A DNA stretch of 64,000 nt from Streptomyces sp. SA15 (GTDB lineage: Bacteria > Actinomycetota > Actinomycetes > Streptomycetales > Streptomycetaceae): the NCBI RefSeq assembly GCF_002291145.1, contig NZ_NTGE01000016.1, positions 1 through 64,000 on the forward strand, in the 5' to 3' direction. The notes below the pieces were generated by a model, which was given only the letters and a program-made list of their open reading frames with translations, did no database searches and had not been told where the DNA came from. Positions within the stretch are counted from its first letter, which is position 1, and the number at the start of each line of letters is the position of its first letter. Position numbers and translations under genes: made by a program. Of this stretch, positions 41,895 through 49,479 are shown piece by piece.

Positions 41895-43099
41895 GGCAGC
41901 TCCTTCAGGCCGAGGTCCGTCAACAGGTCGCGGGCGAGGGCCAGTTCGGCGGCGATGCCGTCGGCGAGCTGGGCCCGGCCGCGGGGCCTGAGCTCGGGCG
42001 GGAGGGCCTGCCAGGTGTAGGTCTCGACCTCGAGGTGGTGGGTGAGCGGGTGCGGGCCGCCGACGAGCCGGGTCAGGGCGGCCTTCAGAACGGGGAGCGT
42101 GGAGGTGAGGGGCGCGGCGGGGGCCGCGTGCAGCGGAACGTGGAAGTGAGCGCGCCACGGGGCCGCGTCAGGAAGGGTGTCGCCCGCGAGGGCCTCGCCG
42201 AGGTCGTCGGTGCCGCGCAGGCCGGAGGACGTGGCGGTGCGGGTCTGGTGCAGGAAACGGGGTTCGTCGAACGCGGCGAGAGCGGCGCGGACCTCGGGGA
42301 GATGGGGGTGTTCGGCGTGCAGGGCGGCCGAGAGCTGTGACTTGACGACGGGGATGCCGGCCCCGGCGAGCGCGTCCAGGGCCGAGTGCGGGTCTTCGAA
42401 GGAGGTGGCGAGATGGCAGGTGTCGACACAGATACCGATCCGGTCGTGGCCGATCGCGGCCAGCGGGGCGATGGCGTCGCCGGTGGTCTCGACGACGCAG
42501 CCGGGTTCGGGTTCCAGGCCGACGCGGATGGAGCGGCCGGTCAGTTCCGCCAGGGCGTCCAGACGCTCGGCAAGGCCGGCCAGGTGGGCGCGGGCCGTCT
42601 CCGCGCGCTCCGCCGCCGACGCCCCGTCCGCCGGTGCGGAGCCGGGCGGTGCGGGCAGGACGGTGCGCCAGGTGAGCGGCAGGGTGGAGATGCTGCCCCC
42701 GGTGACGTCGTCGGGCAGGAGCCCGGCCAGGACGCGGGCCAGGGCAGTGGTGTGGTCGAGGCGTTCGGGGTCGGCCCAGTCCGGCTTGTACACGCGGTAC
42801 TTGACCTCTTCGGCGCCGAAGCCCTGATACGGGAAGCCGTTGAGGGTGACGACCTCGAGGCCGCGCCGATCGAGTTCGGTGCGCAGGCCGCGCAGGGCGG
42901 ACGGGTCCGTGACGAGGGCGTGCGCCGCGTCTCTGGCGAGCCACAGGCCGATGCCGAGTCGGTCACGGCCGAGACGGCGGCGGACGGGTTCGCAGTGGTC
43001 GCGGAGCTGGGCGAGGACGCCGTCGAGTGTTTCAGCGGGGTGGACGTTGGTGCAGTAGGCGAGATGGACGGTGGTGCCGTCGCGGTGGCGGAAGCGCAT
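41891..43099 (-). CDS. eboE: EboE-like metabolite traffic protein (xylose-isomerase-like TIM barrel)
   Basis: The protein has 402 residues. The N-terminus HLAYCTNVHPAETLDGVLAQ and LEVVTLNGFPYQGFGAEEVKYRVYKPDW match the EboE family. GLEPEPGCVVETTG and IGICVDTCHLATSFEDP carry the metal-binding residues of the TIM barrel, with ending HHLEVETYTWQALP. ebo clusters occur in many bacteria and algae and are linked to transport or processing of a small metabolite whose identity is not settled. It lies 3 bases after the TatD-like gene and overlaps the phosphodiesterase gene. Confidence 0.88.
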   Translation of the reverse strand: MRFRHRDGTTVHLAYCTNVHPAETLDGVLAQLRDHCEPVRRRLGRDRLGIGLWLARDAAHALVTDPSALRGLRTELDRRGLEVVTLNGFPYQGFGAEEVKYRVYKPDWADPERLDHTTALARVLAGLLPDDVTGGSISTLPLTWRTVLPAPPGSAPADGASAAERAETARAHLAGLAERLDALAELTGRSIRVGLEPEPGCVVETTGDAIAPLAAIGHDRIGICVDTCHLATSFEDPHSALDALAGAGIPVVKSQLSAALHAEHPHLPEVRAALAAFDEPRFLHQTRTATSSGLRGTDDLGEALAGDTLPDAAPWRAHFHVPLHAAPAAPLTSTLPVLKAALTRLVGGPHPLTHHLEVETYTWQALPPELRPRGRAQLADGIAAELALARDLLTDLGLKELP

Positions 43100-43102
43100 G
43101 CC

Positions 43103-43951
43103 CTACTCGCCCCCGCGCAGGATGGAGTTGCCCTCGTGGGTGGCCTGCTTGGCCGCGACGTCCAGGGCCAGGCGGCCGCTGAGACCGTAGAAGGCGACGG
43201 GGTTGCGCCACAGCACCCGGTCGACGTCGTCCTCGGTGAAGCCCTCGGTGAGCATCAGGTCGCCGACCTTGCGGGTCTTGAGGGGGTCGCTGCGGCCCCA
43301 GTCGGCGGCGGAGTTCACCAGCACCTGCTCGGGTCCGTAGACGCGCAGGATCGCGACCATCCGCTCCTCGTCCATCTTGGTGTCCGGATAGACGGAGAAG
43401 CCCAGCCAGCAGCCGCTGTCCTTGGCCTCCTTGACGGTGGTCTCGTTGAGGTGGTCGACCAGGACACGTTCCGGAGCGAGGGCGGACTCCCGGACCACAT
43501 CGAGGGTGCGGCGCAGGCCGGCCAGCTTGTCGCGGTGCGGGGTGTGGACGAGCGCGGGCAGCTCATGGTCGGCGGCGAGCTGGAGCTGCGCGGCGAGGGC
43601 GGTGTCCTCGGCTGGGGTCATCGAGTCGTAGCCGATCTCACCGACGGCCACGACCTGGTCCTTGACGAGATACCGGGGCAGTTCGTCGAGGACGGGGACG
43701 CAGCGCGGGTCGCCCGCCTCCTTGGGGTTGAGGGCGATCGTGCAGTGGTGGGCGATGCCGTACTGCGCGGCGCGGAAGGGTTCCCAGCCCAGCAGGGAGT
43801 CGAAGTAGTCGAGGAAGGAGGCGGGTGAGGTGCGGGGCTGGCCGAGCCAGAAGGACGGCTCGACGACGGCGCGGACGCCGGCGGCGTACATGGCCTCGTA
43901 GTCGTCGGTGGTCCGTGACGTCATGTGGATGTGGGGGTCGAAGATGCGCAT
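43103..43951 (-). CDS. eboB: TatD-family metal-dependent hydrolase (EboB-like)
   Basis: A 282-residue amidohydrolase-type TIM barrel. MRIFDPHIHMTSRTTDDYEAM provides the HxH motif. VAVGEIGYDSM holds the Glu, ALVHTPHRDK and LVDHLNETT the later His residues, and VNSAADWGRSDP the Asp. In ebo clusters this protein is usually called a TatD or amidohydrolase family member; the substrate is unknown. The ATG shares one base with the EboA stop (TGATG). Confidence 0.87.
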   Translation of the reverse strand: MRIFDPHIHMTSRTTDDYEAMYAAGVRAVVEPSFWLGQPRTSPASFLDYFDSLLGWEPFRAAQYGIAHHCTIALNPKEAGDPRCVPVLDELPRYLVKDQVVAVGEIGYDSMTPAEDTALAAQLQLAADHELPALVHTPHRDKLAGLRRTLDVVRESALAPERVLVDHLNETTVKEAKDSGCWLGFSVYPDTKMDEERMVAILRVYGPEQVLVNSAADWGRSDPLKTRKVGDLMLTEGFTEDDVDRVLWRNPVAFYGLSGRLALDVAAKQATHEGNSILRGGE

Positions 43952-44667
43952 CAGGACTCCTTGCCGTCGAGGCCGCGGATGCCGTGCTCGGCCGGCGGTG
44001 GGGGCGTGGGGTCGGTCAGGGCCAGGACGCGGTGGAGGTCTTCGGGGACGGGACGGCCCGCGGCGGTGCGTTCGGCGGCATAGTCGCCGAGCATGCGGGC
44101 GAGTTCGCCGTCGGCGTGGGCGCGCCGCTCCAGGTCGGCCACCTCGGCCACGGGCACGCCGGTGAAGAGGCATTTCAGGACGGCGTGCCGCCAGTGGTGG
44201 GCGGCGAGGTGCCGGGCGGCGTACGGGCCGAGAGCGGCGGCCAGGAGTCGGGTGTCGTTGGTGCGCAGGGCGTCCTCGACGAGCGGGACGGCCTCGGGGC
44301 CCGGCACGAGGTGGGGCAGGGCGTGCAGGACGGCGCGGCGTTCGGCGGCGGTGCCCTGAGCGTAGACGCGGGCGAGAGCGTCCGGGTCGGCGCGGGCCGC
44401 GTGCAGGATGAGGACACGGACGGCGTCGGCGTGCTCGGAGCCGCAGCGGCGTCCGGCCTCGGCGAGGCGCAGCTCCCACACGGAGATGGGTCCGTGCGTG
44501 CCGGGATGGGCCGCGGCCTCGTCGAGGGCCCGGTCGAGCCAGGTCCGGGCGGCTGAGCCGAGGTGGTGGTTGACGTGGCTGCGCAGGTCGTCCAGCGGGG
44601 TGCGGGCGAGGGTGGTGCCCTGGGTGTCCGCCGCGGGGGTGTGCGGGGCGGCATGGGGGTGGGTCAT
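43951..44667 (-). CDS. eboA: EboA-domain protein
   Basis: A 238-residue, mostly helical soluble protein with LGSAARTWLDRALDEAAAHP near residue 40 and HHWRHAVLKCLFTGVPVAEVADLERRA near 160. The latter is the conserved EboA segment that precedes a short C-terminal helix (LARMLGDYAAERTAAGRPV). No enzymatic motif is known for the family. Both ends overlap neighbours (ATGA with the upstream isomerase gene, TGATG with the downstream TatD gene), so stoichiometric expression with them is likely. Confidence 0.83.
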   Translation of the reverse strand: MTHPHAAPHTPAADTQGTTLARTPLDDLRSHVNHHLGSAARTWLDRALDEAAAHPGTHGPISVWELRLAEAGRRCGSEHADAVRVLILHAARADPDALARVYAQGTAAERRAVLHALPHLVPGPEAVPLVEDALRTNDTRLLAAALGPYAARHLAAHHWRHAVLKCLFTGVPVAEVADLERRAHADGELARMLGDYAAERTAAGRPVPEDLHRVLALTDPTPPPPAEHGIRGLDGKES

Positions 44668-45653
44668 GAGGTTTTCCCTTCAGGGGTGGCGGAGGGCTCG
44701 CCTGGGGGTGCGAGGAGCGGGGTGCTCGGTGGGACGGGTGGGCTGGGCGCGATGGGCCGCGTCGAGGCCCTGGAAGCCGCCGCGGTGGCTGCCGCTCGGC
44801 GGAGGAACGGAAGGGAGAGCGCGGCGAAGTGGGGGCCCGCGTGGGAGTGGCGGGGCAGTTCGACGACGGTCAGGCCCTGGTAGCCGGCGGCGGACAGGGC
44901 GGCGAGTACGGACGGGAAGTCGATCTCCCCGTCTCCGAGAGGGAGGTGCTCGTGGATGCCGCGGCGCATGTCCTCGATCTGGACGTGGCGCAGCCAAGGA
45001 GCGGCGGCGCGTACGCAGTCGGCGGGTGGGAGCGGCTCGAGGCACTGGCAGTGGCCTATGTCGAGTGTCAGGCCGAGGTGGTGCGGGTCGCCGAGGGCGC
45101 GGCGGAGGTGGTGGAAATCCTTGAGAGTGGCGAGCAGATGGCCCGGTTCCGGTTCGACGGCCAGGGGGATGCCGGCGGTGGTGGCGGCGTCCAGGATGGG
45201 GGCGAGGGCCTCGGCCAGACGTTTCCACGCCGTGTCCGTGTCCGTACCCGCGGGCGTGATGCCGCTGAAGCAGTGGACCGCGTGGGCGCCGAGGTCGGCG
45301 GCGACCTGCACGGCACGGATCAGCAGGTCGACGCGTCGGGCGCGGTCGTCCGGCTCGGGGTCCAGCAGAGAGGGGCCGTGTTTGCGACGCGGGTCGAGCA
45401 CATAGCGGGCGCCCGTCTCCACGGTGACCGTCAGACCGAGCGCGTCCAGCCGGTGCGCGAGACGGCGGGTACGGGCGGGCAGGTCCGGGGCGAGCGGGTC
45501 GAGGTGCATGTGGTCGAGGGTCAGCCCGACGCCGTCGTAACCGAGGTCGGCGAGGAGGGCGAGAGCGTCGTCGAGGCGGAGGTCGGCGAGGCCGTTGGTG
45601 CCGTAGCCGAAGCGAAGGGAGGTGGTGGAGGGAGGGAGGGTTTCGGGGGTCAT
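44664..45653 (-). CDS. Sugar phosphate isomerase/epimerase family protein (ebo-type operon)
   Basis: A 329-residue AP-endonuclease-2-type TIM barrel: RFGYGTNGLADLRLDDALAL, LGYDGVGLTLDHMHLDP, AVHCFSGI, IPLAVEPEPGHLL, GLTLDIGHCQCLE and GLTVVELPRHSH. The Glu and His/Asp metal ligands are in place. The last 40 residues are a Pro/Ala-rich tail not needed for the fold. It overlaps EboC upstream and EboA downstream by ATGA. With EboE and the Tat-exported homologue at 39359, the region holds three barrels of this kind within 7 kb, plus a fourth at 52062. Confidence 0.87.
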   Translation of the reverse strand: MTPETLPPSTTSLRFGYGTNGLADLRLDDALALLADLGYDGVGLTLDHMHLDPLAPDLPARTRRLAHRLDALGLTVTVETGARYVLDPRRKHGPSLLDPEPDDRARRVDLLIRAVQVAADLGAHAVHCFSGITPAGTDTDTAWKRLAEALAPILDAATTAGIPLAVEPEPGHLLATLKDFHHLRRALGDPHHLGLTLDIGHCQCLEPLPPADCVRAAAPWLRHVQIEDMRRGIHEHLPLGDGEIDFPSVLAALSAAGYQGLTVVELPRHSHAGPHFAALSLPFLRRAAATAAASRASTRPIAPSPPVPPSTPLLAPPGEPSATPEGKTS

Positions 45654-46825
45654 GTGATGCTCACCTTCCTCGCGAACCTCTTTGCGATCGGGGCAAGTAC
45701 CGCGGTGAGCAGTGCCGTGGCGGTCGCGCCGGAGCGGGCGGAGAGTGCGGCCTGGAGCGGGATCATGGCGCGGATGCCGCCGCTGACGGCTCGTTGGGTG
45801 AGCGGGGGTGAGGGGTTGAGAGCGGCGTGGAAGTAGGGGCGGGCGGCGGTGGCGGCGTAGGCGGCGGCGAGAGCCGTGCGCGGGGCGGCGGACGGCGAGA
45901 GCCGAGGGCGAGGGGAGCGGGCTGGGTTCCGTTCCGGCAGGTCGAGCCGGACGCGCCGGTTCGGTCGCTCGGGACGCCCGGGCGGGGGCACGGTGGTGCC
46001 CCGGCTGGTGGGCGGGCGCGTCAGGAGCCTGGTCAGTACGCCGGTCGTGGCGAGTGCTGCCAGCGCGGCGAGGGGTGAACCGCCCTGGGTCTCCCGGCGT
46101 GACACGGTCGTGACCGCGAGGGTGTGTGCTCCGAGGAGGGCGGCGGACGGAAGGGCCCGGCGGACGCCGTCGGCGAGGCGCGCAGAGCCCGCCGTGACCC
46201 CCGTATCACCCGGGCTTGTCCCGCCGCCCGTCGTGGCTGCCGCACCGAGGAGCAGGTCCAGGCCGCGCGCCGCCGCCATGGCGAGCGGGCCTGCCGGGGT
46301 GCTCTTCAGGGCGAGGTCGTAGGCCCAGACCGTCGCTGCGAGAGGGGTCGCGACGGCGAGGGCGGGGCGGCCGGCGCAGGCGGCCAGGGACAGGCCCGCG
46401 CCGGTGAACGCACAGGCTGCCGCCAGGGCCGCCGTGGGGCGAATGCGGCCGGAGGGAAGGGGGCGGTGCGGGCGTTCCGCCGCGTCCTCCTGCCGGTCGG
46501 CCCAGTCGTTGAGGGCCATGCCGGCCTCGTACAGGCACAAGGAGGAGCAGATGGCGAGCACAGTGCGGGGGTTGGGGTGGGCTGCGGCTGCCGCCGCACC
46601 GGCGAGGGCGTCTCCCGGGACGGTGAACAGGGCCGGGAGGCGGAGCAGTTCGGTCCAGGCCTGCGCGCCGACGGCGCGACTCGGTCCCACGCCGACCGCC
46701 CCCATCCCGACCAGGCCCGCGCCACTCGCGCCCACACGGCTCGCGCCCGCACCATTCGGGCCCACGCGTGCCGGGCCGATCGGGTGCACGCCGTTCGGGC
46801 TCGGGGCATCGCGCCGGCCGCTCAC
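45650..46825 (-). CDS. eboC: UbiA-family prenyltransferase-like membrane protein (EboC-like)
   Basis: A 391-residue membrane protein. The first UbiA Asp-rich motif is ALNDWADRQEDAAERPHRPL, followed by SGRI, near residue 105. The second region around LAATVWAYDLALKS is weaker. Several Ala/Leu-rich membrane helices follow. A Gly/Pro-rich N-terminal stretch of about 50 residues and a basic Arg/Pro-rich loop near residue 290 look disordered. UbiA proteins transfer prenyl groups to aromatic or sugar acceptors. The GTG at 46825 overlaps the upstream stop (GTGA). The C-terminus ends in a basic KRFARKV tail. Confidence 0.83.
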   Translation of the reverse strand: MSGRRDAPSPNGVHPIGPARVGPNGAGASRVGASGAGLVGMGAVGVGPSRAVGAQAWTELLRLPALFTVPGDALAGAAAAAAHPNPRTVLAICSSLCLYEAGMALNDWADRQEDAAERPHRPLPSGRIRPTAALAAACAFTGAGLSLAACAGRPALAVATPLAATVWAYDLALKSTPAGPLAMAAARGLDLLLGAAATTGGGTSPGDTGVTAGSARLADGVRRALPSAALLGAHTLAVTTVSRRETQGGSPLAALAALATTGVLTRLLTRPPTSRGTTVPPPGRPERPNRRVRLDLPERNPARSPRPRLSPSAAPRTALAAAYAATAARPYFHAALNPSPPLTQRAVSGGIRAMIPLQAALSARSGATATALLTAVLAPIAKRFARKVSIT

Positions 46826-47985
46826 CGGCCCTCCCCCGAGTGCTCGTCCGCCCGCCGCTCCACCGTGCCGCCGCCCCGCAGCCGCTGCGCGAACCCCACC
46901 AGTGCCGCGTACTGCTCCCCCAGGGCCGACGGCCCTTCCCCCACCGGATCCTTGAAGTAGAACCCCAGCTCGGACAGCGGTCCGGACAGGCCCCTCTCGT
47001 GCGCGCGGGAGACCAGGCGGGCCAGGTCGAGGACCAGGGGTGCGGCCAGGGCCGAGTCGCAGCCCTGCCAGATGGTCTGCAGGATCATGCGGGCGCCGAG
47101 GAAGCCGTCGAAGGCGATGTGGTCCCAGGCGGTCTTCCAGTCGCCGAGCGCGGGGACGTCGTCGATGTGGACCTCGCCCTCGGGTGTCGTGCCGAGGGTG
47201 TCGGCGAGGACCCGCTCCTTGCCCGCGTTCTTCGCCGCCGCGGTGGCCGGGTCGGCCAGGGCGGCACCGTCGCCGCCGCCGAGCAGGTTGGTGCCGGACC
47301 AGGCCCGGACCGCGAGCGCCCGCTGCGCGAACATCGGGCCCAGCACCGAACGCAGCAGCGTCTGCCCGGTCTTGCCGTCGCGGCCCGCGTACGGCAGCCC
47401 CGACGACTGGGCCGCCTGGGCCAGCGCGGGGTGGTGCAGGCCGGTCGAAGGGGTGAAGTTCACGTACGGGCAGCCCGCGCGCAGGGCCGCCGCCGCGTAC
47501 AGCGAGCTGGCGGGGAGTTCGGCGCCGATGGGCGCCGGTTCCGTGGAGGCGACGTTCATCACGACCGCCCGCGCGAGGCCCTGCCGCCGTACGAAGTCCC
47601 GTAGATCGTCGGCGAAGGCGGTGATGAGCTCCTCCACGTCCCGGGTGTCCCCGGGGAGTGGGCCGCCCGGCCTGATCTCCCGGTCTGCTGCGGCCAGTTC
47701 GGCGCCGATGGCGGTCGGGAGGCCGTGCGGCAGAACGCCTCCGGCCGCCAGCGTCTCCGCGCGCTTGGGCAGGGGGCAGTCCACCGTGTCGTGGCCGCCG
47801 AAGACGAGGGACGACAGGGCCGGCAGGCCGCTGTCGGCGAATTCGGGTGTCTCGGTGATCAGTCCCGTCGGCGGGTGCAGGCCCGCGGTCACGGCGGCGC
47901 ATCCCGCGACGACCGTGGTGGCGACGGAGCCCCGTGCCCCGATCAGCCAGACGCCGACGCGTGGTGGGGAAACGGACGCGGACAT
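46822..47985 (-). CDS. Myo-inositol-1-phosphate synthase-like protein at the head of the ebo-type operon
   Basis: The protein has 387 residues. It has the Rossmann start VGVWLIGARGSVATTVVAG, then MNVASTEPAP, YVNFTPSTGLHHPAL, GRDGKTGQTLLRSVLGPMF, and SGTNLLGGGDG near residue 240. HIAFDGFLGARMILQTIWQG closes the catalytic region. These are the motifs of the inositol-3-phosphate synthase family (NAD-dependent isomerisation of glucose-6-phosphate), including the catalytic Lys region. In other ebo clusters the corresponding place is often held by a sugar-cyclase (3-dehydroquinate-synthase-like EboD). Here an inositol-synthase-like enzyme may make the cyclitol head group that the UbiA protein then decorates. 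ATG at 47985 has a GAGGAGG ribosome site. Confidence 0.87.
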   Translation of the reverse strand: MSASVSPPRVGVWLIGARGSVATTVVAGCAAVTAGLHPPTGLITETPEFADSGLPALSSLVFGGHDTVDCPLPKRAETLAAGGVLPHGLPTAIGAELAAADREIRPGGPLPGDTRDVEELITAFADDLRDFVRRQGLARAVVMNVASTEPAPIGAELPASSLYAAAALRAGCPYVNFTPSTGLHHPALAQAAQSSGLPYAGRDGKTGQTLLRSVLGPMFAQRALAVRAWSGTNLLGGGDGAALADPATAAAKNAGKERVLADTLGTTPEGEVHIDDVPALGDWKTAWDHIAFDGFLGARMILQTIWQGCDSALAAPLVLDLARLVSRAHERGLSGPLSELGFYFKDPVGEGPSALGEQYAALVGFAQRLRGGGTVERRADEHSGEGR

Positions 47986-48089
47986 GGGCAGCCTCCTCGT
48001 CGAACGCCTGGTATGCGACGAACACCTCGTGTGCACACACGCCTCGTATGCGAGCCCGCGGGGCGGGAGCGCCCCTGGCGGGCGAAGAC

Positions 48090-48121
48090 GGCGGGCGGGA
48101 GTCCGGCGTCCCCCGCCCGCC
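48090..48121 (-). terminator. GC-rich hairpin downstream of the ThuA/DUF1080 gene
   Basis: GGCGGGCGGG and CCCGCCCGCC form a 10-base-pair stem around a 12-base loop, 6 bases after the stop of the minus-strand lipoprotein gene and about 100 bases before the inositol-synthase-like gene. It probably separates the sugar locus from the ebo-type operon. Confidence 0.6.
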
Positions 48122-48126
48122 GCCGC

Positions 48127-49467
48127 TCAGTCGCCCTGCACGGGCAGTTCCTTGATCCGGATGTCACGGAAGGACACCTGGTCGTCGGCTCCGTGGTTCT
48201 GGATGCCGACGTGCCCGTCCCGCAGGCTCCGGGCCGGATCGGTGTTGGTGAAATCGTTGATCTTCACGCCGTTGAGCCACACGCGCAGGCGTTCGCCCTC
48301 CACGCGGATCTCGTACGTGTTCCACTCCCCCGGCGGATTCAGCGCGCGGTCGCGCTTCTTCAGGTCGGCGGACCGGAAGCCGTAGACGGACCCGGTGGTC
48401 TTCTCGGGTACGTCGGTGGCGTCGATCTGGATCTCGTAGCCGTTGTTCACGGCCGACCACGGGTCGTCCGAGGGCGGGAAGCCCACGAACACACCGGAGT
48501 TGTCGTCGCCCGACTCACTGGCCATCTTCCAGTCCAGCTTCACGGAGTACGCCCCGAAGCCCCGGTCGGCGTACCAGAGCATCCCCATCCCGCCCGACGA
48601 CGTGATCGTGCCGTCGTCGTCCAGGGTGAAGGAGCCCGGGCCGGCCTGCTGCCAGCCCTCCAGCGAGCTGCCGTCGAAGAGCGGACGGTATCCGGTCTCC
48701 GGTCGACAGTCCGCCTGGACATCGCCTATCGCATACCGGATTCCGCCTGTCAGATGTCGACGGAATGCGGGCTCCGCGAAGGACTCCTTCGTGTGACCGC
48801 CGCCCGTGTAGAAGGCGCGGCCGCCCTGGTAGTTCTGGCACCAGGCGATCGGGTGATCGCCGTGCATGGTGCCGCCGGTGTACGACGACTCGTCGAGCGA
48901 GGCGAGGACGTGGGCCCGCTCCCGGGGGTTCGAGCGGTAGTTGTACCACTCGTCGGTGCGCTCCCAGGTCCTCGAAAGGCCCGAGGTCGCCGGGTGGGCG
49001 CGATCCTCGACGTGGACCTTCGCGGGCTGGATCGCCGGGTGCGACTGGAAGTAGGCGCCGGCCAGGCCGCCGTAGAACGCCCAGTCGTACTCGGTGTCGG
49101 CGGCCGCGTGAATGCCGACGTAGCCTCCGCCGCGGTGGATGTAGTCCTCGAAGGCCCGCTGCTGGGCGGGGTCGAGGACGTCGCCGGTCGTCGACAGGAA
49201 CACGACCGCGTCGTAGCGCCGCAGGTTGCGTGCGGTGAACGCACTCGCGTCCTCGGTCGCGTCGACCGTGAAGCCGTCCGTCTCGCCGAGTTGCTTCACC
49301 GTCGCGATGCCCTCGGGGATGGAGTCGTGCCGGAAGCCGGCCGTCTTGGAGAAGACCAGCACCCGTTTGTCGTCCGCGGGTTGCGAGGCAGCCGGTTCCG
49401 AGACGCAGCCCAGCAGCAGGGCCGCGCCCACAACGGCGGTACTCAGTCTTCGGGTTGGGCGCATCAT
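48127..49467 (-). CDS. Lipoprotein with ThuA domain and DUF1080 (3-keto-disaccharide hydrolase-like) domain
   Basis: About 446 residues. A lipoprotein signal (GAALLLGCVSEP, lipobox LLLGC) is followed by a ThuA-like glutamine-amidotransferase fold: VLVFSKTAGFRHDSI, VVFLSTTGDVLD, GGGYVGIHAAADTEYDW and HPIAWCQNYQGGRAFYTGGGH. After about residue 255 comes a concanavalin-like DUF1080 domain (LFDGSSLEGWQQAG, DNSGVFVGFP, GEWNTYEIRVEGERLRVWLNG). ThuA proteins are tied to 3-keto-disaccharide utilisation and DUF1080 domains to hydrolysis of 3-keto-glycosides. It is 12 bases downstream of the secreted dehydrogenase gene, so the two extracellular proteins are co-expressed. ATG at 49467 fits the GGAGG spacing. 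Confidence 0.87.
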   Translation of the reverse strand: MMRPTRRLSTAVVGAALLLGCVSEPAASQPADDKRVLVFSKTAGFRHDSIPEGIATVKQLGETDGFTVDATEDASAFTARNLRRYDAVVFLSTTGDVLDPAQQRAFEDYIHRGGGYVGIHAAADTEYDWAFYGGLAGAYFQSHPAIQPAKVHVEDRAHPATSGLSRTWERTDEWYNYRSNPRERAHVLASLDESSYTGGTMHGDHPIAWCQNYQGGRAFYTGGGHTKESFAEPAFRRHLTGGIRYAIGDVQADCRPETGYRPLFDGSSLEGWQQAGPGSFTLDDDGTITSSGGMGMLWYADRGFGAYSVKLDWKMASESGDDNSGVFVGFPPSDDPWSAVNNGYEIQIDATDVPEKTTGSVYGFRSADLKKRDRALNPPGEWNTYEIRVEGERLRVWLNGVKINDFTNTDPARSLRDGHVGIQNHGADDQVSFRDIRIKELPVQGD

Positions 49468-49479
49468 CGTCACCTCCGG

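Noticed and set aside
46830..48040. Extension of the UbiA-like protein to nearly 800 residues
   Set aside because: The upstream part is an antiphase reading of the inositol-synthase-like gene; GTG at 46825 gives a normal UbiA length.
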